Below, piece by piece: positions 35,184-44,869 of a stretch of 64,000 nucleotides of DNA (within the stretch, counting starts at the first letter, position 1; each line of letters begins with the position of its first letter). Origin of the DNA: G965215055 sp965215055 (lineage in GTDB: Bacteria > Pseudomonadota > Gammaproteobacteria > UBA4575); contig OZ244046.1 in assembly GCA_965215055.1 (NCBI GenBank), forward strand, positions 186,001 through 250,000, given 5' to 3'. Made by a program: the position numbers and the translations under genes. Below the pieces are notes generated by a model, which searched no databases, was not told where the DNA came from, and saw nothing but the letters and a program-made list of their open reading frames with translations.

Positions 35184-36938
35184 ATGGATGTATTAAAGTT
35201 AACGGAAGAACAATTTTATAACAGACTGTGCTCACATATCTCCAGGATTTACAAAGAGCATGAAGTAGAAACGATAGCCGGGAAACTGTTGGAAGGGTTT
35301 TCTGATTTACAACTCACAAATACCCAACAACACCCTTATCATCTAGATGCAAACTGGGACGAGCAAGACGTTTGCCTGATAACCTACGGTAACTCTATCC
35401 GTTCAGAACCGACCAAGCCGCTCCGTGTTTTATATGAATTCCTAACGAAATACATGAGAGGTGTGACAAACACCGTTCATATACTGCCATTCTTTCCGTA
35501 CAGCTCTGATGACGGCTTCGCGGTTATCGATTACAAAAAGGTTAATCGCGAACTGGGAGATTGGGAGGATATCAAAAAAATAGCGGGCCGATTCAAGCTG
35601 ATGACGGACTTGGTCATCAACCACGTTTCATCCAGGAACGAGTGGTTTCAACAATATCTAAAAGACGAGCAGCCGGGGCGTGATTACTTTGTTGAAGTGG
35701 ATTTGAAAGATGACATATCACAGGTAATAAGACCCAGGCACAGCCCGTTACTACAGGAAGTGAACACCAGCCGGGGCAAAAGACTTGTTTGGTGTACATT
35801 CAGTTTTGACCAAGTTGACCTTGATTTTTCCAATCCGGACGTGTTGCTTGATTTTGTACACATTCTCCGTTTTTACCTGGAGAAAGGCGCACGCGTCATA
35901 CGCCTGGATGCAATTGCCTTTTTATGGAAAGAAATCGGCACTTCTTGCATCAACCTGCCTCAAACGCATGAAATCGTAAAAGTTTTTCGGCTGATAACCG
36001 AGCGATATTTTCCGGGCACCGTGTTCGTGACCGAGACCAACATTCCAAACCTGGAAAATCTGAAATATTTTGGCAATTCCAACGAGGCCCACATTATTTA
36101 CAACTTCAGTCTTCCGCCATTGCTGTTGCACGCATTATGGGCAGGTAGTTCTGAATACCTGACAAGGTGGTCAATGAGCTTTCCTCCTGCACCACTGGGT
36201 TGTACCTACTTGAACTTCACTGCGTCTCATGACGGCATAGGCTTGCGGCCTGTTGAGGGTATGTTGGCAGACAGTGAAATAGACGCCCTTGTCTCCGGTA
36301 TGCGACAACTTGGAAGTGAAGTGACCACCAGGTCGATAACTGCTGCGGGCGAGCGACCATATGAGATTAATATCACGTGGTTTGAAGCGATGAAAGGGAC
36401 CAGGAAAGGTACTGACCCTTATCAGGTCGAAAGGTTCTTGTGCTCTCAAATCGTGATGCTGGGATTAGAGGGAATACCTGCTTTTTACATTAACAGCCTG
36501 TTTGCTGCGGAAAACGATCGTGAGGCGTTTGCCGCCACCAGGCACAAAAGGTCCATCAACCGGAAGCAGTGGAACCTGGAAGAACTTGAATCTCAATTGT
36601 TTGACATTGGCTCGACGCCTTCCAGGGTTTATTTCGAGTTGAAAAGGCTTATTGCGATAAGATCGAAACAGGAGGCATTTCACCCCAATGCCACGCAATA
36701 TACCTTACACCTGGGACCGGGCATATTCGGTTTTTGGCGGCAAAGCAGAAATCGTGATCAAAGTATATTCGCAATCCATAACCTGACCGACGTTATGCAA
36801 GAAATGCTCTTGTCCCATATCAACCTTACCAGTACGTGTAACTGGATGGACCTGGTCGCCTGGGACGTCCTGGATTTATCAAGAGATAAACTGGAACTTC
36901 ATCCCTATCAGTGCTTGTGGATTACGAATAAAATCTGA
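35184..36938 (+). CDS. GH13_18 glycoside phosphorylase (sucrose phosphorylase-like, probably glucosylglycerate phosphorylase)
   Basis: A 584-aa sucrose-phosphorylase-like enzyme of glycoside hydrolase family 13 subfamily 18. Catalytic residues: nucleophile D242 in VIRLDAIAFLWKE, acid/base E284 in FVTETNIPN, and the transition-state Asp in TASHDGIGLRP. DFSNPDVL is a family mark. The neighbouring glucosyl-phosphoglycerate synthase and phosphatase suggest that its substrate is 2-O-glucosylglycerate rather than sucrose: phosphate release would give glucose-1-phosphate and glycerate. It converges on the synthase gene with 5 bp between stops. Confidence 0.88.
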   Translation: MDVLKLTEEQFYNRLCSHISRIYKEHEVETIAGKLLEGFSDLQLTNTQQHPYHLDANWDEQDVCLITYGNSIRSEPTKPLRVLYEFLTKYMRGVTNTVHILPFFPYSSDDGFAVIDYKKVNRELGDWEDIKKIAGRFKLMTDLVINHVSSRNEWFQQYLKDEQPGRDYFVEVDLKDDISQVIRPRHSPLLQEVNTSRGKRLVWCTFSFDQVDLDFSNPDVLLDFVHILRFYLEKGARVIRLDAIAFLWKEIGTSCINLPQTHEIVKVFRLITERYFPGTVFVTETNIPNLENLKYFGNSNEAHIIYNFSLPPLLLHALWAGSSEYLTRWSMSFPPAPLGCTYLNFTASHDGIGLRPVEGMLADSEIDALVSGMRQLGSEVTTRSITAAGERPYEINITWFEAMKGTRKGTDPYQVERFLCSQIVMLGLEGIPAFYINSLFAAENDREAFAATRHKRSINRKQWNLEELESQLFDIGSTPSRVYFELKRLIAIRSKQEAFHPNATQYTLHLGPGIFGFWRQSRNRDQSIFAIHNLTDVMQEMLLSHINLTSTCNWMDLVAWDVLDLSRDKLELHPYQCLWITNKI

Positions 36939-36943
36939 AGTGC

Positions 36944-38158
36944 CTACTGTTTGTTGTCCTGTGAAACGGCGTCGTACAATGACGAGAGAACGTTGGGTAC
37001 CGCGCTGGCAACGCGCGACCAGGTCGGCATAAACGGAGCTTCCATGGGGTTAGACAGGAACTTGTCACCTGCACTCATTATATTCTGCGCAAATAATTCA
37101 ACCGTGCTTTCTTCCTTGTGGCGGTCTACGTGGAGCTTGTTCATTGCAGCGTCATTGGAATAATGGTCGATCAAATCCAGCGCACATCGGTAATATGCGG
37201 CTTTAATCGTGCGAAACAGTTCGGGAGTTAACGTAATTCCGTGAGTTGACAGTTTACGAAAAATAATCTTGGAAATATCTATGCTCATCTTGGACAACCC
37301 GCGGCTCGAATCATCCTCGGAAAGTATTTGATGTTTATGGTCATAACGACCTGCAATATCCACTTGACAGATACGCTGATTGGAATATTTGCGGTACATT
37401 TCTGAAAGAATACCTATTTCGAGTCCCCAGTCGCAGGGGATGCGCAATGAATTTACGACGCTTGCACGCATCGAAAACTCCCCGGCCAGGACATAGCGAA
37501 AACTGCTCAGAAAATCCAGGTAACCATGCGGCCTGATTGCCTGTTTCAACGCCGTAAGAAGCGGTAGCACCAGTAATCTTGAGACACGGCCGGAAAACTG
37601 CTCGTGATGAGCCCGGTAGTAGTACCCCTTGCAGAATACATAATCGAACGTGGGATGGGTTACGGGATAAAGCAGCTTTGCCGGAATAGAGCGGTCATAC
37701 GTCAAGACGTCACAGTCATGCAAAGCTACTGCATCGGATTTGCCTGAAGCGAGAAAATAACCCAGGCAATACCAGACATTTCTTCCTTTACCGGCCTCAT
37801 TGGGCGCCAGGCTATGGACGTGAATAGTCCGGTCAATTTCTAACAGTTGCGGCCCATCGTTCCATAAAATCACGTGATGCTGAGGTAACCTGCTGAAAAA
37901 TTCCTTCGCATGGTGAAACTCCTCCCTGTTTGCGGCATCAAGACCGATGATGATCTCGGAAAGATAGGGTACTTCGCTCAAGTGCGTAATAATATTGGCC
38001 AATGCCGGGTCCCGAAGCTCGGAATACAGGCACGGCAGTATCAGTGACATGGGACGTGTCTTACTCCATTCAACCAGTTCTTTTTCCAGTGACTCGGAAG
38101 TACGGTTGGTAAGATCGTGTAAAGTCGCAATTACTCCGTTTTGGAAAAAGTCTGTCAT
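36944..38158 (-). CDS. glucosyl-3-phosphoglycerate synthase-like glycosyltransferase
   Basis: A 404-aa GT81-type retaining glycosyltransferase (GpgS-like; related to mannosyl-3-phosphoglycerate synthase). The donor/metal site is AVALHDCDVLTYDR (D148, D150), with AGKGRNVWYCLGYFLA before it and the family EFSMRASVVNSLRIPCDWGLEIG later. It would make 2-O-glucosyl-3-phosphoglycerate, the precursor of glucosylglycerate. Its start overlaps the phosphatase gene end by 4 bp, so the two are translationally coupled. Confidence 0.87.
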   Translation of the reverse strand: MTDFFQNGVIATLHDLTNRTSESLEKELVEWSKTRPMSLILPCLYSELRDPALANIITHLSEVPYLSEIIIGLDAANREEFHHAKEFFSRLPQHHVILWNDGPQLLEIDRTIHVHSLAPNEAGKGRNVWYCLGYFLASGKSDAVALHDCDVLTYDRSIPAKLLYPVTHPTFDYVFCKGYYYRAHHEQFSGRVSRLLVLPLLTALKQAIRPHGYLDFLSSFRYVLAGEFSMRASVVNSLRIPCDWGLEIGILSEMYRKYSNQRICQVDIAGRYDHKHQILSEDDSSRGLSKMSIDISKIIFRKLSTHGITLTPELFRTIKAAYYRCALDLIDHYSNDAAMNKLHVDRHKEESTVELFAQNIMSAGDKFLSNPMEAPFMPTWSRVASAVPNVLSSLYDAVSQDNKQ

Positions 38159-38961
38159 TGATGCAACTCCTCAAGCAATTCTGTTAACGTATCATTCCAC
38201 CCCCGGGGCCCGGAGTTATCGGCACAAATGAGACGTGCACGACTATCAAGGCCCTGGTTTGGTGAATCGGGATTCGGGATGACAACACCGTAATCGGCGC
38301 TCTCCAGCATTTTAAGATCATTCGGGCTATCTCCCAGGGCAATGGAAATTGTGCTTTTGCTGCGGTACCCCTGGTATTTTTTCAATAAAAGCGACATTGT
38401 CATGGCCTTATCGTGGTGTCCCATAACGTGATAAAACCGTCCGCCACTCAAGAGTTGCAAATCATGATCTTCCAGGTGTTTTGCAAATGCTTCGAGTCGG
38501 TCATTGCCATCTCGCCAGTGTACAGGTTCGCTACATTCCCGGGCATTTGCATTACAGGCTTGTTTCTCATCGAGTCCTGCGAGTTGCATGATTTCACTGC
38601 ACGCCATTTCGCTGAATGACTTGAACTTGTACAATCCGGATACCTTTTTCAGGGCCATGGCGATATCCCTGCGTGGGGTTCCTATCAATTCTTTTTCATA
38701 AACCCTTGAAGTTGTACCAGTTGAAAAATAGTTCTCTGGAATCGCAAGTAACCCCCCGTTCTCGGCGATATACGGGTGATACAAATTCGTCTGGGCACAC
38801 AACTCTTCTATTTCAACGGCGGTTTTACTGCTTGTAAAAATCAATGGAATATCCTGCCGGCGAATAGTATCCAAGCAGGAAGTGGCAGGCGCGAAGCTAT
38901 AACTGTTATGGTCAAGCAGCGTGCCGTCCAGGTCCGTGAATATAATGACCAGGGTGTCCAT
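38155..38961 (-). CDS. HAD phosphatase, mannosyl/glucosyl-3-phosphoglycerate phosphatase family
   Basis: A HAD-IIB (Cof-like) phosphatase of about 268 aa. Motif I FTDLDGTLLDH sits close to the chosen ATG (complement of 38959-38961), motif II is LIFTSSKTAVEIEEL and the late motif is ALGDSPNDLKMLESAD. The MPGP family dephosphorylates glycosyl-3-phosphoglycerate, completing glucosylglycerate synthesis. An in-frame extension to 39,048 would overlap the cysS promoter region and is unlikely. Confidence 0.87.
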   Translation of the reverse strand: MDTLVIIFTDLDGTLLDHNSYSFAPATSCLDTIRRQDIPLIFTSSKTAVEIEELCAQTNLYHPYIAENGGLLAIPENYFSTGTTSRVYEKELIGTPRRDIAMALKKVSGLYKFKSFSEMACSEIMQLAGLDEKQACNANARECSEPVHWRDGNDRLEAFAKHLEDHDLQLLSGGRFYHVMGHHDKAMTMSLLLKKYQGYRSKSTISIALGDSPNDLKMLESADYGVVIPNPDSPNQGLDSRARLICADNSGPRGWNDTLTELLEELHQ

Positions 38962-39086
38962 GTAAATGCTAGTGGTATTCTTTTCGTTTGTGCGTCTGGC
39001 TGGCTCCAGGATGAAGCTTTTTGTGTTCTTTATACCAGATGATTCCATATACTAGTATTATCGTTTGCGTATTAAATCTCCGCATC

Positions 39087-40478
39087 ATGCATATACACGT
39101 TTATAACACTTTGACTAATGAAAAGGAGAGGTTCGTACCGGTTAATCCCGAGCGTGTAACCATGTATGTCTGTGGGCCGACCGTCTACAGTCATCCGCAT
39201 ATAGGAAATGCACGTCCCGCAGTCGTATTTGACGTACTTTACCGCCTGCTCAAGCACGAGTTTTCGAACGTCGTCTATACACGCAACATCACCGACGTGG
39301 ACGACAAGATAAACAACGCGGCATCGGAAGAAAACGTTTCGATTGAAACAATCAGCTCCCGCTACACGGATATCTACCATCGTGACATGGCAGAGCTGGG
39401 CGTCCTTCCTCCAACGGTCGAGCCCAGGGCAACGGAACACATACCACAAATTATAGACATGATTCAGGGATTGATTACTGCCGGCAATGCTTACGAAGCC
39501 GAAGGTCACGTTCTTTTCCACGTGCTTTCCTATACTGAATATGGAAAATTATCCGGTCGCAACATGAAAGAGATGATTGCGGGCGCACGAGTAGAGGTTG
39601 CGCCGTTCAAAAAAGACCCCGCGGATTTCGTGTTATGGAAGCCTTCGGATAAAGACCAGCCTGCCTGGGACAGCCCATGGGGCCAGGGCCGTCCGGGTTG
39701 GCATATCGAGTGTTCAGCAATGGCTGAAAGGCACCTTGGTGAAACCATCGATATCCATGGAGGCGGGCAGGACCTGGTTTTTCCGCACCATGAAAACGAA
39801 AAGGCGCAAAGCACGTGCGCCCACGGTGGAAAATTATTCAGTCGGTACTGGATGCACAATGGATTTGTAAACGTCGCGCACGAAAAGATGTCTAAATCGA
39901 CAGGCAACGTCCTGCTGGTTCGTGATTTGCTTAAACAGGCTCCCGGGGAGACCATTCGCTTTACCTTGCTTGGCACACATTACCGCAAACCGCTCAACTG
40001 GGCAGGTGACGTCCTTGATCAATCCTCCAGAAAGCTGGACCGGCTCTATGGCGCTTTGCTGGGATTGCAGGATATAAACGTCGAGCCTTCAGCCGAAGAC
40101 ATACCTGCATTATTTATCGATACACTAAAGGACGACTTGAATACCCCTGCGGCTTTTGCCGTGTTACACAAATTGGCCAAGCAGGCCAATACCGCCCCTG
40201 GTCGTGAGACGAGAAAGAAAATTAAAAAGCAGTTATTGGCCGCCGGCGGGGTCCTGGGCGTATTGCAACAAGATCCTGTAGCGTGGTTCCAGGGTGCAGG
40301 AGAACTTGATGAAAATGAAATCGGCGCGTTAATTCAGTCCAGAATTGAGGCAAAAAAGAAACGGAACTTCAGGTTGGCAGATGAAATTCGGGACCAACTG
40401 ACTGCAATGGGCATCGAAATCCAGGATCAGCCGGATGGAACTTCAAACTGGCGAAAAAAATCCGTGTATGATGGGTGA
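39087..40478 (+). CDS. cysS: cysteinyl-tRNA synthetase
   Basis: Class I CysRS, 463 aa from ATG 39087 (upstream in-frame sequence is not family-like). HIGH-type motif HIGNARPAVVFD, zinc ligand Cys in YVCGPTV, GRPGWHIECSAMA, FPHHENEKAQS and KMSKS in AHEKMSKSTGN are all present. The family C-terminal KRNFRLADEIRDQL is intact. A housekeeping gene between the glucosylglycerate and H4MPT modules, transcribed away from the former. Confidence 0.97.
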   Translation: MHIHVYNTLTNEKERFVPVNPERVTMYVCGPTVYSHPHIGNARPAVVFDVLYRLLKHEFSNVVYTRNITDVDDKINNAASEENVSIETISSRYTDIYHRDMAELGVLPPTVEPRATEHIPQIIDMIQGLITAGNAYEAEGHVLFHVLSYTEYGKLSGRNMKEMIAGARVEVAPFKKDPADFVLWKPSDKDQPAWDSPWGQGRPGWHIECSAMAERHLGETIDIHGGGQDLVFPHHENEKAQSTCAHGGKLFSRYWMHNGFVNVAHEKMSKSTGNVLLVRDLLKQAPGETIRFTLLGTHYRKPLNWAGDVLDQSSRKLDRLYGALLGLQDINVEPSAEDIPALFIDTLKDDLNTPAAFAVLHKLAKQANTAPGRETRKKIKKQLLAAGGVLGVLQQDPVAWFQGAGELDENEIGALIQSRIEAKKKRNFRLADEIRDQLTAMGIEIQDQPDGTSNWRKKSVYDG

Positions 40479-40537
40479 ACTCTTACGGGATTCGATGCTG
40501 CAGGAGTAGCTGATGGCATCAGGGCACTTTTAACACG

Positions 40538-40789
40538 ATGAGGGGTTTGGTACCACCTGATCCTGAAGGCGGCGTATCGAAATTCCAATATGCGGTGGTT
40601 TACGTACCTAAACGAAATCGCAACCGATTTTCAGCCAACTGTGTAAAAATTAAGGCCAATGCTGAAGAAGCGCTTGCAGCCTCTGACACTGAAAACAAGC
40701 AATTTGCAGCAAAGCTGCTGGGTCCTTCCAAGTCTTCAGAAGGGCAACATATTTACTACTTGATCGAATGGCTGGAGGCAGACACGTAA
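40538..40789 (+). CDS. small hypothetical protein
   Basis: An 83-aa unrecognised protein. FQYAVVYVPKRNRNRFSANC and NAEEALAASDTENKQFAAKL suggest a short alpha/beta fold, and EGQHIYYLIEWLE closes it. It ends just before (or overlaps) the RFAP synthase start, so co-translation is likely. It may be an H4MPT-associated small protein, but nothing in the sequence proves it. Confidence 0.55.
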   Translation: MRGLVPPDPEGGVSKFQYAVVYVPKRNRNRFSANCVKIKANAEEALAASDTENKQFAAKLLGPSKSSEGQHIYYLIEWLEADT

Positions 40790-40803
40790 CCGGCGACGAA
40801 CTC

Positions 40804-41793
40804 ATGGACTCCCCATCAATATACATAGAAGCTCCGGCACGCTTACATCTTGGTTTCTTAGACCTGGAAGGGGGCCTGGGCAGGCGTTTTGGTGGTCTCG
40901 GGCTCACGCTGAACGATATTACGACTAAAATCCTGGTTCATCGCGCGAAGCAGCTTGAAGTGCTGGGGGATTCGTCAGGACGGGTGCAAAAATATGCAGA
41001 GCAGTTTTTTGAACGCAAGGGACTTGCAGGCGGTTGCCGGATAGAAGTTATTGATCAAATTATCGACCATTCCGGGCTGGGCTCCGGGACCCAGCTCGCG
41101 TTGGCTGTCGGTACTGCGATTGCCAAGCTTTTTGCCTTGAAATGCGACGGCCCGGAGATTGCTGCCGTACTCAATCGCGGCATTCGGTCGGGGATTGGCA
41201 TAGGCGCGTTTCAGCACGGTGGATTCCTGGTTGACGCTGGAAGAAACGTCGATAGCGCGGTTCCACCTGTCGTTTCACGCACGTGTTTTCCATCGAGTTG
41301 GCGTGTACTGATTGTGCTGGATGTAGCGCATCGCGGATTACACGGAAAAGATGAACACGCCTCTTTTCTGGCCTTACCTGCATTTCCTTCACAAACTGCG
41401 GCTTACCTGTGTCGGCTGGTAATGATGCAGGTGCTGCCGGCAATTGTTGAACAGGATATTGGTGAGTTTGGCGAAGGTGTTTACGAAGTACAGAAATGCC
41501 TGGGAAAATTTTTCGCATCCGTACAAGGAGGGCGTTATACTAGCGCCGCCGTTGGTGACGTTATCCGTTACATCGAATCAACGGGCATCCAGGGTGTGGG
41601 GCAAAGCTCCTGGGGGCCGACCGGATTTGCCTTTGTAGACAGCGAGACGCAAGCTCATATACTCTTGCGAGACGTGCAGGCAAGATTCAGTGACAACCAG
41701 AACCTGCGATTTAAGGTCGTATCCGGAAGAAATACCGGGGCAATAATAGAACAACAAGATAATATTTCCTTACCCAAGGCAAACAGGTCCTGA
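40804..41793 (+). CDS. beta-ribofuranosylaminobenzene 5'-phosphate synthase family protein
   Basis: A GHMP-fold enzyme of about 329 aa. RFAP synthase (archaeal MptG) couples pABA with PRPP, releasing CO2 and PPi, the first committed step of H4MPT synthesis. Visible marks: IEAPARLHLGFLDLEG at the N-terminus, the ATP-loop-like DHSGLGSGTQLALAV and RSGIGIGAFQHGGFLVD. Start taken at ATG 40804; ATG 40768 is also possible. pabB downstream in the window supplies pABA. Confidence 0.92.
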   Translation: MDSPSIYIEAPARLHLGFLDLEGGLGRRFGGLGLTLNDITTKILVHRAKQLEVLGDSSGRVQKYAEQFFERKGLAGGCRIEVIDQIIDHSGLGSGTQLALAVGTAIAKLFALKCDGPEIAAVLNRGIRSGIGIGAFQHGGFLVDAGRNVDSAVPPVVSRTCFPSSWRVLIVLDVAHRGLHGKDEHASFLALPAFPSQTAAYLCRLVMMQVLPAIVEQDIGEFGEGVYEVQKCLGKFFASVQGGRYTSAAVGDVIRYIESTGIQGVGQSSWGPTGFAFVDSETQAHILLRDVQARFSDNQNLRFKVVSGRNTGAIIEQQDNISLPKANRS

Positions 41794-41882
41794 GAAGTGA
41801 TGCTGAATATGCGTATGCAGAGACAGCCCGTGTTCAGTTTTTATCTTCAGTAATTATCTTTTCATCACGAAAAGGGAGAGAA

Positions 41883-42785
41883 ATGGGAAAGCCGTACATT
41901 CTTCACATGTTTACCCCGGCAAAGAACCTGAGCCCATTCGATGTAAACATGGCGTTGGACGCGGGCTGGGAGCACGTGACAGGCTATTGCGACGTTGAAA
42001 AAGAAGAAGTGCAGGCACTTGTCCAGGATGCAATTTTTTCACGTGGGCCGGCCGGAGTTAAGCGCACGGGTATATTTCTTGGCGGCCGCGATATGCACCT
42101 TGCCATGGATATGATAGAGATTTGCCGGGAGTCGATGGTGCCGCCTTTTGAAGTGTCCTGCTTTGCTGATCCGAGTGGCGCCTTTACTACGGCGGCAGGG
42201 ATGGTTGCACGTGCGGAAAAAGCACTGCGAGACAGGTTTGATACTGACTTCAAGGGCAAACACGTCATCGTGATGGGTGGCACTGGTCCGGTTGGTTCCA
42301 CTGCAGCAGTACTCGCGGCCAAGGCAGGGGCCAATGTAAAAATAATGGGGCGCCAAAAAGACAAATCACAACACGTAGCCTCGCTTTGCAACGACAGGTA
42401 TGGAGAAGGCTCGACCAGCATACAAGGTGAAGCCAACGACATGATTGACGACCTGATACAGACTGCGGATATAGTATTTGCCGCCACTGCTGCCGGTATA
42501 CAGATCCTCTCGGAAGAACACATTGCGACGGCGGGTAGTCTGAAAATTGCGGCCGACGTCAATGCCGTACCACCTTCAGGAATTGCTGGTCTTGACGTAA
42601 TGGGTGACTGTGAACCTATCAAGGGGTCGGAAAGTGGAGCCGTAGGCATTGGTGCGCTTGCTATTGGCAACGTTAAATATCAAACTCAGCATAAACTTTT
42701 GCAAGAAATGCACAATTCCGACAAACCGGTTTACCTCCATTTTGAACGTGCCTTCAAAATTGCCAGGGAGATTGCGCAGGAGTAA
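41883..42785 (+). CDS. mtdB: methylene-H4MPT dehydrogenase
   Basis: MtdB oxidises methylene-H4MPT to methenyl-H4MPT with NAD(P)+. 300 aa: the N-terminal substrate domain (ILHMFTPAKNLSPFDVNMA) precedes a Rossmann domain with VIVMGGTGPVGSTAAVLAAKAGA. DVNAVPPSGIAGLDVM lies near the C-terminus. Preceded by a clear GGGAGAG ribosome site. Second step of the formaldehyde-oxidation branch after Fae. Confidence 0.96.
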   Translation: MGKPYILHMFTPAKNLSPFDVNMALDAGWEHVTGYCDVEKEEVQALVQDAIFSRGPAGVKRTGIFLGGRDMHLAMDMIEICRESMVPPFEVSCFADPSGAFTTAAGMVARAEKALRDRFDTDFKGKHVIVMGGTGPVGSTAAVLAAKAGANVKIMGRQKDKSQHVASLCNDRYGEGSTSIQGEANDMIDDLIQTADIVFAATAAGIQILSEEHIATAGSLKIAADVNAVPPSGIAGLDVMGDCEPIKGSESGAVGIGALAIGNVKYQTQHKLLQEMHNSDKPVYLHFERAFKIAREIAQE

Positions 42786-43908
42786 ACGCATATATCTCGT
42801 TATTGCTGCATCCGGACGGGCGATTGCTCAAGCACTCAAGGCCATCGGGAATACCGTGGCGGTAATAGATGGTTTTGCAGACGTGGATACCCGTGCCGTA
42901 GCGGAAGTATGTAAAAAAGTTTCACGTATAAAGTATGGTCTTGATACCAGGGGAGTCTTGCAGGCAGTTCATCAACTACAGGGAAAATACGAATTCGAGG
43001 GTTTATTGTATGACGCCGCCATGGAATCGACCCCGGATTTGCTTGATTCCGTTTCCGTTGACGACATTATCGGTAATTCAAGCCGCACACTTCGAAGGTG
43101 TAAAGATCCTGAAACCTTTTTCTCGACGTTGAATAAACACGCAATACCATACCCTGAAGTAAGCTTTGAACGTCCGGGAAATCCGGCTGACTCATGGTTG
43201 GTAAAACATGCGGCGGGTACTGGTGGATTGGGAGTATGCGATATATCGGGAGAGCTTGATACAAAGGAAAACGTCTATTTCCAGAGAAAAATTGACGGCA
43301 TTAATTTTTCATTAACGTTTCTTGCCAATGGCAGTGAAATAAAGCCGCTGGGCTTTAACCAACTGTGGGTTGAGTCCCTGGGGGAAAACATGCCGTATAC
43401 TTATACAGGAGCAATTAATTACGTCAGCCTGACGCAGCGTCAGCAGAGCATGACCATCAATTATGCATCGGTACTCGCGCGCGAGTTCGAGCTTGTTGGC
43501 CTGAACAGCATGGATTGTATTTTATCCGGCGGCTCCGTTTATGCCATAGAAGTAAACCCCCGCATACCGGCAACTTATGAATTATACGAGACCAGGCATG
43601 GTGACCTGCTTAAAGAGCACATTGAAGCCTGCAAGACACACGTGTTTACGGCAGGCCAGAAAAAACCACTTCTTCGAGGTCATGCGATCGTGTATGCGCC
43701 GAACCCTGTTCAAATACCGGAAAACTTCACGTGGCCGTTATGGACGGCAGACCGTCCGCATCCCGGGGAGGCGATCGACGTACATCAACCGATATGCAGT
43801 GTCTTTGCAGGAGGCAAGAACGCAGCCCAGGTACGCGAAATAATACGTACCCGTAAAGACGTAATAATCAATAAACTCACGTACGTAAGAGACAACCACT
43901 ACCAATAG
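42772..43908 (+). CDS. ATP-grasp protein, H4MPT-cluster Orf17 type
   Basis: An ATP-grasp ligase-like protein of about 378 aa. Hallmarks are WLVKHAAGTGGLGV (ATP loop), GINFSLTFLANG and the metal-site YAIEVNPRIPATYEL. It resembles the Orf17 product of methylotroph H4MPT clusters, thought to act in cofactor synthesis. The start is uncertain: no ATG fits. I chose TTG 42772, which overlaps mtdB by 14 bp; the coding pattern begins at about KRIYLVIAASG. 14 bp before mch. Confidence 0.85.
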   Translation: MRRSKRIYLVIAASGRAIAQALKAIGNTVAVIDGFADVDTRAVAEVCKKVSRIKYGLDTRGVLQAVHQLQGKYEFEGLLYDAAMESTPDLLDSVSVDDIIGNSSRTLRRCKDPETFFSTLNKHAIPYPEVSFERPGNPADSWLVKHAAGTGGLGVCDISGELDTKENVYFQRKIDGINFSLTFLANGSEIKPLGFNQLWVESLGENMPYTYTGAINYVSLTQRQQSMTINYASVLAREFELVGLNSMDCILSGGSVYAIEVNPRIPATYELYETRHGDLLKEHIEACKTHVFTAGQKKPLLRGHAIVYAPNPVQIPENFTWPLWTADRPHPGEAIDVHQPICSVFAGGKNAAQVREIIRTRKDVIINKLTYVRDNHYQ

Positions 43909-43922
43909 ACAAGAGGACCGAG

Positions 43923-44867
43923 ATGATCAGTGTTAATGAACTGGCAAAGCCGCTGGTACAAGAGCTTAAGGACAAGCGTCATGCCTTGAGGATCAAGGTG
44001 GAGCAATTTCCCAACGGGGCCACGTGCATAGACGCCGGAATAGATTGTGCCGGCGGGCTTGAAGCCGGCAGGATTATCAGTGAAATTTGCATGGGAGGAT
44101 TGGGCAAGGTAACGTTTTATCACTCAACAGCAGTTGGCGATTGGCCACTTTCACTGCACGTGCATACCTCTCATCCCGTGTTGGCGTGCCTGGCAAGCCA
44201 GTGTGCCGGCTGGAGCTTGTCGCATAAGAAATTTCGCGCACTGGGTTCAGGACCGGGGCGTGCCATTGCGGTAAAGGAGTCGCTGTTTGAAAAGCTGGAC
44301 TATAAAGATGAGTGCGATACCGCCATCTTTGTACTTGAAGTAGACGAACTGCCGCCAGTTGAACTGATCGATGAAGTTGCCGAAGTTTGCAATTTATCTC
44401 CCGCCGCGTTGACCTTTATCTTCACACCTGCCAGCTCCATTGCCGGCTGTGTGCAAGTGGCAGCCCGGTCATTGGAAGTAGCCCTGCACAAAACCAGTGA
44501 ACTGGGCTTTCCCTTGGATAACGTCCTGGACGGCTCGGGCAGTGCACCTTTATCTCCGCCTATACCCGGTACCGTCAAGGCTATGGGTCGTACCAATGAT
44601 GCCATTTTGTTCGCGAGCAGGGTTCAGCTGTTTGTACACGGTGACGATGCAGCAGCGGAAAAACTTGCACTGGAACTTCCATCCAGCACCTCGCGCGACT
44701 ACGGAAAACCGTTCGCGCAAATCTTCAAGGACTATAAATATAATTTCTTCGAAATAGATCCCATGCTTTTCAGCCCTGCCTTCGTAATGGTTACTGCCGT
44801 GGAAAGTGGTAACACGTTTCGGGCTGGCAAAATGGACCTCGATATACTGAATAAATCTTTTTCCTAG
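43923..44867 (+). CDS. mch: methenyl-H4MPT cyclohydrolase
   Basis: Mch hydrolyses methenyl-H4MPT to formyl-H4MPT, the substrate of FhcD. 314 aa with family features: GATCIDAGIDCAGGLEAGR, LHVHTSHPVLACLASQCAGW, ALGSGPGRAIAVKE and GSGSAPLSPPIPGTVKAMGR-type C-terminal block. Ribosome site GAGGACCGAG-like before the ATG. It sits between the two ATP-grasp genes, as in other methylotroph clusters. Confidence 0.96.
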   Translation: MISVNELAKPLVQELKDKRHALRIKVEQFPNGATCIDAGIDCAGGLEAGRIISEICMGGLGKVTFYHSTAVGDWPLSLHVHTSHPVLACLASQCAGWSLSHKKFRALGSGPGRAIAVKESLFEKLDYKDECDTAIFVLEVDELPPVELIDEVAEVCNLSPAALTFIFTPASSIAGCVQVAARSLEVALHKTSELGFPLDNVLDGSGSAPLSPPIPGTVKAMGRTNDAILFASRVQLFVHGDDAAAEKLALELPSSTSRDYGKPFAQIFKDYKYNFFEIDPMLFSPAFVMVTAVESGNTFRAGKMDLDILNKSFS

Positions 44868-44869
44868 CA

